This document shows positions 24,441 to 34,157 of a stretch of DNA of 64,000 nucleotides, piece after piece. How positions within the stretch are numbered: position 1 is the first letter of the stretch; each line of letters opens with the position of its first letter. The DNA is from JAEUJM01 sp964635055 (GTDB taxonomy: Bacteria; Actinomycetota; Acidimicrobiia; Acidimicrobiales; DATDAH01). Both the position numbers and the translations under genes were made by a program. The stretch lies in NCBI GenBank assembly GCA_964635055.1, contig CAZWMT010000009.1, positions 86,423-150,422 of the forward strand, given 5' to 3'. The notes beneath the pieces are model-generated. The model was not told the DNA's origin, did not search any database, and worked only from the letters and a program-made list of their open reading frames with translations.

Positions 24441-25964
24441 ATGGAACGCATGACGGGGATGGATGCGGGGTTCCTCTACATGGAGACCCCGACGATCCAC
24501 ATGCACACCATCAAGGCCGCCATCATCGATCCGGCCACGGTGCCGGGGGGCTACACCTTCGAGCGCTTCCGTGAGGTGCTCGGCGAGCGGCTGCACCTGC
24601 TCCCGCCGTTCCGCCGGCGGGTGGTCGACGTGCCGCTCGGCCTGCACCACCCGGTGTGGATCGACGACCCCGACTTCGACATCGACCGCCACATCCGCCG
24701 GGTGGTGCTCGACCCTCCCGCTGGTCGGCGGGAGATGGACGCGGCCATCGCCACGGTCGCCTCGACACCACTGCCTCGCGATCGTCCGCTGTGGGAGATC
24801 GTCGTGCTCGAGGGCATGCCGGACGGCCGCATCGGCTTCGTGGCCAAGCTGCACCACGCGCTGGCCGACGGCGTGGCCGCCGCCGAGCTGCTGGCCAACG
24901 TGATGGACCTCGAGCCCGAGCCGCCCGACCCGCCGGGCGATGCCGAGGAGGCCGCGGCGTGGACCGGGGAGCGCCTGCCGTCGCGTTGGCGCCTGCTCTG
25001 GGCGGCGGTCGCCGACGTGCTCGCGGGAATCGGGCGGTTGCCCGCGCTCATCGGCCGCACGCTGCGCAGCCTGCTCGCGGTGGGTCGCCGCCGGCGCGGC
25101 GCCGATGTGTCGCCGCCGGTGCCGATGCTCGACACCCCCAACGTGTCGTTCAGCACCTCGCTGACCCCGCGCCGGTCGTTCGCCACGACCACTCTGTCGC
25201 TCGACGAGATCCGGGCGGTGAAGTCGGCGGGCCGCGTCACGGTGAACGACGTCCTGCTGGCGCTGGTGGCCGGGTCCCTGCGCGACTACCTGCTCGACCG
25301 CGACGAGCTGCCCGCCACCCCGCTCGTGGCCGGCGTGCCGGTGTCCACCGATCGCCCCGACGAGATCCGCCGGCTCGGCGGCAACAAGGTGTCGAACCTC
25401 TTCACCGCGCTGCCCACCCACCTCGCCGACCCGCTGGCGCGCCTCGACGCGGTGCACGAGGTGACGGTTGCGGCCAAGGAGGTGCACAACCTGCTCGGCG
25501 TCGACATGCTCGCCGACTGGGTGGAGTACACGCCGCCGCGTCCCTACGCGTGGCTGGCCCGCCAGTACTCACGGTTCCGCATCGCCGACCGGCACCGACC
25601 ACCCATCAACGTGGTCGTCTCCAACGTGCCCGGTCCCCGCGAGCCGCTCTACATCGCCGGCGCCCGGCTCGAGTCGATCTACTCGGTCGGTCCCGTGCTG
25701 GAGAACATCGGGCTCAACGTCACCGCGTGGAGCTACCTCGACCAGGTCCACGTCAGCGCCATCGCGTGCCGCGACGTCATCCCCGACCTGCCCGAGATCA
25801 TCTCGGGCATCGAGCGCGCCCTGGCCGAGCTGCAGCAGGCGCTCGACGACCGTGAAGGAAGCGCATCGCGGTCCGCCTCGGCCGACCGCACCCCGTCGTC
25901 GGCGGAGCCCGTGTCCACGGGGGGCTCGTCGGCCGCCGTGCCGTCGGAGGGTGCCCCCGCCTGA
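24441..25964 (+). CDS. Wax ester synthase/diacylglycerol acyltransferase (WS/DGAT)
   Basis: A 507-residue bifunctional O-acyltransferase that would make triacylglycerol or wax esters from acyl-CoA. The catalytic HHxxxDG is HHALADG at residues 138-144. The start MTGMDAGFLYMETP and the later NVVVSNVPGPREPLYIAGA match the family. About 45 C-terminal residues are a Ser/Ala-rich extra tail. It is divergent from an SDR and lies in a lipid-oriented neighbourhood. Confidence 0.93.
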   Translation: MERMTGMDAGFLYMETPTIHMHTIKAAIIDPATVPGGYTFERFREVLGERLHLLPPFRRRVVDVPLGLHHPVWIDDPDFDIDRHIRRVVLDPPAGRREMDAAIATVASTPLPRDRPLWEIVVLEGMPDGRIGFVAKLHHALADGVAAAELLANVMDLEPEPPDPPGDAEEAAAWTGERLPSRWRLLWAAVADVLAGIGRLPALIGRTLRSLLAVGRRRRGADVSPPVPMLDTPNVSFSTSLTPRRSFATTTLSLDEIRAVKSAGRVTVNDVLLALVAGSLRDYLLDRDELPATPLVAGVPVSTDRPDEIRRLGGNKVSNLFTALPTHLADPLARLDAVHEVTVAAKEVHNLLGVDMLADWVEYTPPRPYAWLARQYSRFRIADRHRPPINVVVSNVPGPREPLYIAGARLESIYSVGPVLENIGLNVTAWSYLDQVHVSAIACRDVIPDLPEIISGIERALAELQQALDDREGSASRSASADRTPSSAEPVSTGGSSAAVPSEGAPA

Positions 25965-26141
25965 GGACCACGCTCGGGGCCATCGGGCTCGACGCCGCTT
26001 CGGCACGTCGCCGCCGACGCCCGGTGCCGGCCGCAGCCGGCGTTCCGCGCGCTCCCGCCTGAGGTCGCCGGCGGCGGCGTCCGGCGCTCGCCCCCCGGGG
26101 GCGCCTCCGGCCCGTCGGAACCAGCCGATACGGTTCCGGCG

Positions 26142-27395
26142 GTGACCGACGTGAGCGGGCCGGGGCATCCCCGGCGATCCCTCAGCCCCTTCGTCGCGGT
26201 GCCTGCGGCCGTGGTGCTGGTGGCGGCGGCCATGGGGGTGGCGTGGCTGGTCACCCGCGACGACGGGGACGGTGTCAGCGAGGCCACGACCACCACGGCG
26301 TCCGCATCACCGTCATCGTCGGCGCCGCCGTCGACGAACCCGGGATCGCCCGACCCGGACAGCCTCGAGTCGGTGGTCGACGACCTCAGCGCGTTCGTGG
26401 AGGACCAGCGGGGCCTCGAGTTCACCGAGCCGGTCGACGTCGAGTTGGCCGACGACGACGAGTTCGAGCAGCGCCTGCTCGACGACTTCCAGGCCGAGGA
26501 CGAGGCCGACATCCGTGACACCGAGGCCGTCTTCCGGGCACTGGGCTTCCTGGGCCCCGACGACGACCTGGTCGAGCAGCTCAAGGGCGTGCTCAGCGCA
26601 GGCGTGGTGGGCTTCTACGACCCCGAGACCAACGAGCTGGTCGTGCGGGGGGTCGAGCCCACCCCGTACGCCCGCAAGACCATCGTGCACGAGCTCACCC
26701 ACGCCCTCGACGATCAGCACTTCGAGCTGTTCCGTCCCGCGCTCGACGAGGCCGACGACGAGACCGGCTTCGCGTTCTCGGCGCTCGTCGAAGGCAATGC
26801 CGTCACCGTCGAGGAGGCCTACGCCGACACCTTCACCGACGAGGAGCAGGCCGAGTCGGACGCGGAAGAGGCCCGGATCGGGGGCGACACCGACTTCAGC
26901 CAGTTCCCCCAGATCCTGCTCGACCTGATCGGCGCGCCCTACCAGCTCGGCCCGCCGCTGATCGATGCCATCGTCGGTGACGGTGGGGAAGAGGCGGTGG
27001 ACGCGGCCTTCGAGGACCCACCGGTGTCGAGCGAGCAGGTCCTCGACCCGAGCCTCTTCCTCAGCGGCGAGGAGCCGCTCGACGTGGCCGAGCCGCCGGC
27101 CGACGGCGAGTCGTTCGACCAGGGCACCTTCGGCCAGTTCCTGCTGCTGTTGCTCCTCGACGACGGCGGGGTCGACCAGGGCGTGGCCCGTGATGCGGCC
27201 ATCGGCTGGGGCGGCGACGAGTACGTCGCGTGGCACGACGGCGACCAGACCTGCTTACGGGTGGCCTTCGAGGGCGACACCGCGACCGACACCACCGAGA
27301 TCGACGACGCCCTCACCGACTGGGTCGACAGCCACGACGGCGCCGAGGTGACCACCAACGCGGCAGGCCAGTCCGTCCTCACCTCCTGCGGCTAG
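26142..27395 (+). CDS. Membrane-anchored HExxH metallopeptidase-like protein
   Basis: A 417-residue protein with one N-terminal membrane helix (FVAVPAAVVLVAAAMGVAWLV) and a Ser/Thr/Pro-rich linker. A strongly acidic outer domain follows. The zinc motif is VHELTHALDDQHF near residue 185, with a possible third ligand Glu in LVEGNAVTVEEAY, a gluzincin-like arrangement. The GTG at 26142 precedes the helix. It converges with an LLM gene, overlapping it by four bases at the stop codons. The substrate is unknown. Confidence 0.8.
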   Translation: MTDVSGPGHPRRSLSPFVAVPAAVVLVAAAMGVAWLVTRDDGDGVSEATTTTASASPSSSAPPSTNPGSPDPDSLESVVDDLSAFVEDQRGLEFTEPVDVELADDDEFEQRLLDDFQAEDEADIRDTEAVFRALGFLGPDDDLVEQLKGVLSAGVVGFYDPETNELVVRGVEPTPYARKTIVHELTHALDDQHFELFRPALDEADDETGFAFSALVEGNAVTVEEAYADTFTDEEQAESDAEEARIGGDTDFSQFPQILLDLIGAPYQLGPPLIDAIVGDGGEEAVDAAFEDPPVSSEQVLDPSLFLSGEEPLDVAEPPADGESFDQGTFGQFLLLLLLDDGGVDQGVARDAAIGWGGDEYVAWHDGDQTCLRVAFEGDTATDTTEIDDALTDWVDSHDGAEVTTNAAGQSVLTSCG

Positions 27396-28747
27396 CCGAG
27401 CAGGCCCCCGATGGCGTCGCGGTCGCCGAGGGCGCTCTTCTCGGCCACGTCGTCGAGGAACTGGCGGCCCTCGGCCGAGTCGACGGCCTCGACCATCGCC
27501 TTGGGGATGGCCCGCATCACGTAGCCGTCGGGCATCGGCGGGGCGTCGTCCACCCGCCGGGCCATGGCCGCCTCGACGATCGGGGCGATCCGCGCGGCTT
27601 TGGCGGCGCTGGCGGCCTCGTCACGCTCCTTGAACTCGGGCAGCACCTCGGCGGCGAACAGCTCGAGGCTGGCCATGATGTGCTCGTGGCGGTTCCTGCC
27701 CGCCTGCATCACGAAGATCAGCTGGTCGACGCCGGCCTCCTCGTAGCGACGCAGGAACTCACGCAGCTGGTCGGGCGTGCCCACCGCGCCCCGCAGGCCG
27801 CTGGTGTCGCCGCCCGCGACCTTCGCGCCCAGCACCTCCTTCTGCGCCGCCAGCGCCGCCTCGGGTGAGTAGCCCATCTGGTCGCGACGCTCGACGAACT
27901 CGTCCCACACGTTGGTGCGACCGGGCACGTGGTCGCCGAACACGTAGTAGTGCGCCAGCGAGTAGCCGAAGAAATTGCCGCCCTCGAGGCCCATGGCGAT
28001 GGCCTTGTCCTCGTCGCGGTCGCACATCATCGGGGTGACGCAGGCCAGGTTGTGGTTGACGGCCTTGCCGACGGGCACGCACCTGTCGGCCATCGTCGCG
28101 GTGTAGTCCGCCACCCACTGGCGGGCTTCCTCGGGGTCGATGAAGGCGAAGCTGAGGGCGCCGATGCCCTTCTCGGCGGCCAGCAGGATGGTGTCGCGGC
28201 GTGAGCACGCCACCCACAAGGGCGGGTGGGGCTTCTGCATCGGCTTGGGCACCACGTTGCGGGGCGGCACGCTGACGTAGGTGCCCTCGTGGCCGGTGAA
28301 CGGGTCCTCGGTCATGGCCCGGATGGCCACCTGCAGGCCTTCGAGCCACTGCTCGCGCTTGACCGCCATGTCGATGCCGAAGCCACCGAGCTCGGCTTCG
28401 GACGACGACTCGCCCGACCCGAATTCGGCCCGTCCGCCCGACACCAGGTCGAGCATCGCCACCCGCTCGGCGGTGCGGACGGGGTGGTTGTAGCCGGGCG
28501 CGGTCTGGATGATGCCGTGGCCGAGGCGCATGTGCTTCGTGCGCTGCGACGCCGCGGCCAGGAAGACCTCGGGGGCGCTGGAGTGCGAGTACTCCTCCAG
28601 GAAGTGGTGCTCGACCTCCCACACGAACTCGATGCCCAACTGGTCGGCGCGCTCGATCTGGTCGAGGGCCTCCTGGATGAGCCGGTGCTCGCTGCCCTCG
28701 TCCCAGGGGCGGGGGAGCTGGTGCTCGTAGAAGAGCCCGAACTTCAC
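27392..28747 (-). CDS. LLM class flavin-dependent oxidoreductase
   Basis: A 451-residue luciferase-like TIM-barrel enzyme. It starts KFGLFYEHQLPRPW and contains HHFLEEYSHSSAPEVFL and GHGIIQTAPGYNHPVRTAE. This is a bacterial luciferase-like monooxygenase of the group that uses FMNH2 or F420, with about 80 C-terminal residues beyond the barrel. The GTG at 28747 overlaps the stop of the upstream ferritin-like gene (GTGA), so the two are translationally coupled. The substrate is unknown. Confidence 0.9.
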   Translation of the reverse strand: MKFGLFYEHQLPRPWDEGSEHRLIQEALDQIERADQLGIEFVWEVEHHFLEEYSHSSAPEVFLAAASQRTKHMRLGHGIIQTAPGYNHPVRTAERVAMLDLVSGGRAEFGSGESSSEAELGGFGIDMAVKREQWLEGLQVAIRAMTEDPFTGHEGTYVSVPPRNVVPKPMQKPHPPLWVACSRRDTILLAAEKGIGALSFAFIDPEEARQWVADYTATMADRCVPVGKAVNHNLACVTPMMCDRDEDKAIAMGLEGGNFFGYSLAHYYVFGDHVPGRTNVWDEFVERRDQMGYSPEAALAAQKEVLGAKVAGGDTSGLRGAVGTPDQLREFLRRYEEAGVDQLIFVMQAGRNRHEHIMASLELFAAEVLPEFKERDEAASAAKAARIAPIVEAAMARRVDDAPPMPDGYVMRAIPKAMVEAVDSAEGRQFLDDVAEKSALGDRDAIGGLLG

Positions 28748-29856
28748 GCCGCCTGCCCGGTGGTCGTGACCCAGCGGCCGTCCTCGGTGCGCACCACGTC
28801 GCCGAGCTCGTCGAAGCGGTGCAGCAGGTCGTCGGCGTCGGCCCGCCCGGCCACGGCGTGGGTGACCTCCCGGCGGACGATGTCGAGGGTCTCGGTGCGG
28901 CGTGGGCCCAGCGAGTCGGCCAGCGCTCGGTCCCAGGTGCGCCCGATCAGCTCGGCGCCGGCGTGGCGCGCGCCGTCGTCGCCGACGACCGTGCGATCGC
29001 GCATCTCGGACAGCACGGTGCGCAGGTACTCGACGTGGGGGGTCTCGTCCTGGCGGATGTAGGACACCAGGCGGGCGGCCTCGCCGTCGCCGGCGACCAG
29101 CGCACGGTCGTCCAGGACCGCTTCGGCCCACGCGAAGGTGTGGAACGCCGAGATCTCGATGAGCAGGAGGCGGGTCATGCGCTCGACGACGATCTCGAGA
29201 TCGAAGTCGACGTCGTCGGGCCAGAGGCGGTGGGCCTCGGCCTGCGCCCGCATGGCGGCCAGGTCGACCTTGCCGCGGCTGCCGGGCGGGGTGATGCCCA
29301 TGCGCTCGAGCATGAGCGCGGTCTCGTCCTGGGTGACGGGGTCCTCGAAGGCGACGTCACGAGCGGCGAACCACATCTGCTTGTGGCCGCCCTCGCCCTC
29401 GTGCCCGGCCTCGTCGCGTGCGTGGGCCTCGTACAGCCCCCGGTCGAGGTGGGCCATCGCGGTGCCGGCCACGTCCTCGTCGAACCGCTCCTGCAGATCG
29501 GGAACCACCGACATGCGGATCATTCCGCCGAAGCCCTCGACGGTGCCGATGCGGGTCAGCGTGGCGATGATCGGCTCGGGTGCACCGTTGGCGATGAGGT
29601 GCTTGGCCTGGGCCACGTTGGGATAGTGCGCGGGCCAGGTGTCGAGCGGGAGGTGGAACAGCGGCGTGGCCGAGTGCTCCCGGTGCTGGGCCTGCCAGGC
29701 CTCGATGGCGGGGGTCCGGTGGAGTGTCCGGGGGGAGATGTACGTGCCGTCGGCGTCGAACCCGCCGTGGCAGGCGACGCCACCCGCGACCAATGGTTCC
29801 TCGTACGGATGGCTCTGCAGCAACTCGTGCTCGCTGAACTCGACCTGTGCCGTCAT
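28744..29856 (-). CDS. Ferritin-like diiron protein (function unknown)
   Basis: A 370-residue, mainly helical protein. Two DExxH motifs, DEAGHEG and DETPHVEYL, plus glutamates in IGTVEGF and LLIEISAFH give the ligand set expected for a four-helix diiron site. Such proteins act as oxygenases, oxidases or ferroxidases. The ATG at 29856 follows AAGGGGG. It is coupled to an LLM flavin enzyme and transcribed divergently from a TetR regulator. This suggests an inducible oxidative pathway; that reading is inferred. Confidence 0.75.
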   Translation of the reverse strand: MTAQVEFSEHELLQSHPYEEPLVAGGVACHGGFDADGTYISPRTLHRTPAIEAWQAQHREHSATPLFHLPLDTWPAHYPNVAQAKHLIANGAPEPIIATLTRIGTVEGFGGMIRMSVVPDLQERFDEDVAGTAMAHLDRGLYEAHARDEAGHEGEGGHKQMWFAARDVAFEDPVTQDETALMLERMGITPPGSRGKVDLAAMRAQAEAHRLWPDDVDFDLEIVVERMTRLLLIEISAFHTFAWAEAVLDDRALVAGDGEAARLVSYIRQDETPHVEYLRTVLSEMRDRTVVGDDGARHAGAELIGRTWDRALADSLGPRRTETLDIVRREVTHAVAGRADADDLLHRFDELGDVVRTEDGRWVTTTGQAA

Positions 29857-29899
29857 GGATCCCCCTTCACCGGCGGCCTTCACCGGCGCTGCCCAGCAA

Positions 29900-29921
29900 G
29901 TGTAAACTCCCGTGTATACAC
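29900..29921. promoter_or_regulatory. Candidate TetR operator/promoter
   Basis: The intergenic region between the diiron gene and tetR contains a perfect 10-bp palindrome GTGTATACAC (29912-29921), preceded by a half-site GTGTAAAC (29900-29907). TATACA could also serve as a -10 box for tetR. Position and symmetry suit autoregulation and control of the divergent operon. Confidence 0.65.
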
Positions 29922-29945
29922 CTTCAAGAGCGGACGGCGTGACGC

Positions 29946-30563
29946 ATGGCACCACCCACCTCACCGGCACCGGCCAGGCAGTTGCTCCCGAGAGCCGAGC
30001 GGCAGGCCGCGCTGCTGGCCGCCGCGGCCACGGCGTTCGCCCGGGCGGGATACGCGGCCACGTCGATGGACGACGTCGCGGCCGAGGCCGGCGTCAGCCG
30101 GCTGATCGTCTACCGCCACTTCGACTCGAAGGAGGAGCTGTACCGGGCGGTGCTCACGGGCGTGTCCGAGCGGCTGATCGAGACGTTCGTCGAGGGTCTC
30201 GAGCACCGCGACGATCGGCGGGGCTGGGCCACGCACGGCCTGCTGACGGTGGCCCGCGAGCAGCCCGACGCCTTCCGCCTGCTGTGGGTGCACGCGGCGC
30301 GTGAGCCCCAGTTCGCCGACTACGCCGAGCAGTGGCGCGAGGGCGCGGTCGCAGCAGCCGACTCGTCGCTCGGCACCCCCGTCGCCGACCCGGTCTTCCG
30401 GCGCTGGGCGGCGCGGGTGATGGTCGGCCTGCTCGTCGACGCCGTCCTGGCCTGGCTCGACGAGGGCGACCCTGCCCGCGACGACGAGTTCCTGACCCTG
30501 ACCACCGCCGGCGCCCGCGCCATGTACGGCGCCTGGCTCGACGGCGAGCATCGGGCCAAGTAG
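29946..30563 (+). CDS. TetR/AcrR family transcriptional regulator
   Basis: A 205-residue repressor. The N-terminal helix-turn-helix reads AATAFARAGYAATSMDDVAA then EAGVSRLIVYRHFDSKEELY, the canonical TetR_N pattern. The C-terminal ligand domain is helical and ends GARAMYGAWLDGEHR. It is divergent from the diiron/LLM operon with a GTGTATACAC palindrome between them, so it probably represses both itself and that operon until a small molecule binds. Confidence 0.92.
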   Translation: MAPPTSPAPARQLLPRAERQAALLAAAATAFARAGYAATSMDDVAAEAGVSRLIVYRHFDSKEELYRAVLTGVSERLIETFVEGLEHRDDRRGWATHGLLTVAREQPDAFRLLWVHAAREPQFADYAEQWREGAVAAADSSLGTPVADPVFRRWAARVMVGLLVDAVLAWLDEGDPARDDEFLTLTTAGARAMYGAWLDGEHRAK

Positions 30564-30679
30564 GCGCGGTCTGCCCGCCCGGGGCCGGCGCGGCGAGCAG
30601 CCCGCCCACGACGCGCCGAGTCGATGCATGGGTGAACGGCGCGAACGGCGGGGCGTCGGGCCGCAGCAACTCGTTCGGT

Positions 30680-30707
30680 GGCGCCGCTGCACCTGTGCAG
30701 CGCCGCC
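30680..30707. terminator. Hairpin between convergent genes
   Basis: Inverted repeat GGCGCCGCTGCAC/GTGCAGCGCCGCC with one mismatch, in the 147-bp gap between tetR and the convergent LLM gene. It ends a few bases before the LLM stop codon and is probably a bidirectional terminator. Confidence 0.55.
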
Positions 30708-30710
30708 GCC

Positions 30711-31610
30711 TCAGTTGTGGAGCGGGAGCAGCTCGGCGGCGACGGCCTCGAGCTCGGCGGTCCAGTCGTCCGGCTCATCGAGGGGGAGCACCACGAACTT
30801 CGATGCCCCCGCGTCGACCATCTCCTCGAGGCGGTGGCGCAGCGACGGCAGGTCGGTGGGGATGATCCGGCGGGGGTCGTCGATGTCGGGGCGGCGCTGC
30901 TTGATGAAGGCGCCGAGGGCCTCGGGCACCTCGCCGTGCGCGTAGGCCACGAGGGCGCCGAAGTGCTCGGGGTCGATGGCCCGACCGGCCTCTGCGGCGG
31001 CGGCCTCGACCGCGATCCTGCCGCGACGCACGTCGTCGGCGTCGCAGAACGACGGCAGCCAGCCGTCGCCCAGGCGCCCGACCCGGCGTAGCTCGGAGGG
31101 CGCCTGGCCGCCCAGCCACACGTCCAACGGCTGCTGCGCCGGCTTCGGGCGCACCGTGGCTCCCTGCAGGTACCAGTACCCGCCCTCGTGGTCGACCGAG
31201 TCCTCGCTCCAGAGGCGGCGGATGAGTGGGAGCGCCTCGTTGAACATCTTCGCCCGCTCGCCCCGCTCGACCCCGAAGGCCTGCTGCTCCCGGGGGTCGG
31301 CCACGCCCAGGCCGAACGCCGGTAGGAGGCGGCCGTTCGACAGGCGATCGAGGGTGGCCAGCGACTTGGCGACCAGCATCGGGTTGCGGCCCGGCAGGAC
31401 CATCACGCTCATCCCGAACTTCAGCCGGCTGGTGCGCCCGGCGGCGAAGGCCATGCCCACCACGGGGTCGGGCGACTCGCCGCCGATGCGCTCGCTCAGC
31501 CACAGCGAGTCGAACCCGAGGCGCTCGAGGTCGTCGACCATCGTTGCGAACCGGTCTTGGTCATTGGTCGTGCTGCGAGTGCCCAAGCCGTACCCCACGC
31601 GCACCTTCAT
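30711..31610 (-). CDS. LLM class F420-dependent oxidoreductase
   Basis: A 299-residue luciferase-like protein. It has the family pattern of F420-dependent reductases: VRVGYGLGT, LGFDSLWLSER, LKFGMSVMVLPGRNPMLVAK and GRLLPAFGLGV, with the RPKPAQQPLDVWLGG strand. It would reduce or oxidise an unknown substrate with F420 or FMN. ATG 31610 is taken as start; ATG 31619, three codons upstream, has a slightly better GAAGAG ribosome-binding site. It is divergent from an SDR. Confidence 0.9.
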   Translation of the reverse strand: MKVRVGYGLGTRSTTNDQDRFATMVDDLERLGFDSLWLSERIGGESPDPVVGMAFAAGRTSRLKFGMSVMVLPGRNPMLVAKSLATLDRLSNGRLLPAFGLGVADPREQQAFGVERGERAKMFNEALPLIRRLWSEDSVDHEGGYWYLQGATVRPKPAQQPLDVWLGGQAPSELRRVGRLGDGWLPSFCDADDVRRGRIAVEAAAAEAGRAIDPEHFGALVAYAHGEVPEALGAFIKQRRPDIDDPRRIIPTDLPSLRHRLEEMVDAGASKFVVLPLDEPDDWTAELEAVAAELLPLHN

Positions 31611-31658
31611 GGTGACCATTACTACTCTTCGCCACTGTGGAGAACGGGCAGACCTCGC

Positions 31659-31725
31659 AGAGCGGAGCGGAGCGGCTCGTCGGGCGCACCGGATGCCGTC
31701 GGCGCGCCGGCGAGGTCGGTGCCGG
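31659..31725 (+). repeat. Dispersed repeat copy upstream of an SDR
   Basis: It shares AGCGGAGCGGAGCGGCTCG and GCACCGGATGCCG with the family at 7216 and 62695. It ends immediately at the GTG start of the SDR gene, as another copy does at ppx. Confidence 0.55.
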
Positions 31726-32505
31726 GTGAGCGACCGCGAGCCGGCACTCGACGGGTTGCTCCGGTTGGACGGGCGGGTGGCCATCGTCACGGGCGCCTCG
31801 GGCGGGCTGGGCGAGCGGTTCGCTCGGGTGCTGCACTCGGCGGGGGCGACGGTGGTGGGCGCGGCCCGGCGGGCGGATCGGCTCGACGCCATCGCGGCCG
31901 AGCTCGACCGGTTCGTCCCGGTGACCTGCGACGTCGCGGTCGACGCCGACCTTGGCCGCCTGGTGCAGGCCGCTCTCGACGTCGACGGCCGCGTGGACGT
32001 GCTGGTCAACAACGCCGGCATCAGCGACGGCCCCACGCCGGCGCTGGGTGAGGATCCCGCCCTGTTCCGCCGAGCGGTCGAGGTGAACCTCAACGGGTTG
32101 TTCGTGCTCACCCAGCAGGTGGCCGCGTCGATGATCGAGCGGGGATCGGGCAGCATCGTCAACATCTCGTCGGTGCACGGCCTGGTGGCGGCCGCGCCCA
32201 ACAACCAGGCGGGCTACGTGGCCTCGAAGGCCGCGGTGATCGGTCTGACCCGCGAGCTGGCCTGCCAGTGGGCCACGTCCGGCGTCCGGGTGAACGCCAT
32301 CGCGCCCGGCTACTTCGAGTCCGAGCTCACTGAGGCCATGTTCGCCGACGAGCGCGGGCTGCGGTGGGTCGAGCGCAACACGCCCATGCGTCGGCCGGGA
32401 CGGGGTGACGAGCTGGACGGCGCCCTGCTGTTCCTGGCCGGCGACGCCAGCACCTACGTGACCGGGCAGGTGCTCGCGGTCGACGGTGGGTTCACGGCGC
32501 GATGA
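31726..32505 (+). CDS. SDR family oxidoreductase
   Basis: A 259-residue classical SDR. The cofactor motif is VTGASGGLGERFARVL, then VNNAGISDGP, the catalytic Ser in NISSVHG, YVASKAA, and VNAIAPGYFESELT. It ends with LAVDGGFTAR as in FabG-like enzymes. The GTG at 31726 was chosen because upstream codons are repeat sequence. It is followed by an acyl-CoA ligase 79 bp on, suggesting a shared fatty-acid or acyl-CoA context. Confidence 0.9.
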   Translation: MSDREPALDGLLRLDGRVAIVTGASGGLGERFARVLHSAGATVVGAARRADRLDAIAAELDRFVPVTCDVAVDADLGRLVQAALDVDGRVDVLVNNAGISDGPTPALGEDPALFRRAVEVNLNGLFVLTQQVAASMIERGSGSIVNISSVHGLVAAAPNNQAGYVASKAAVIGLTRELACQWATSGVRVNAIAPGYFESELTEAMFADERGLRWVERNTPMRRPGRGDELDGALLFLAGDASTYVTGQVLAVDGGFTAR

Positions 32506-32584
32506 CCCCGCCCGACTGCCGCCCTCGAGTCTCTCCTCCCTTCGTTCCTCGCTGTGATCCCGCCCACCGACAGGAGCCCCTGCC

Positions 32585-34120
<1,536 letters not shown>

Positions 34121-34157
34121 GGCGGCGGCCCTTCTCATTGCGACTGATCGGGGCACG

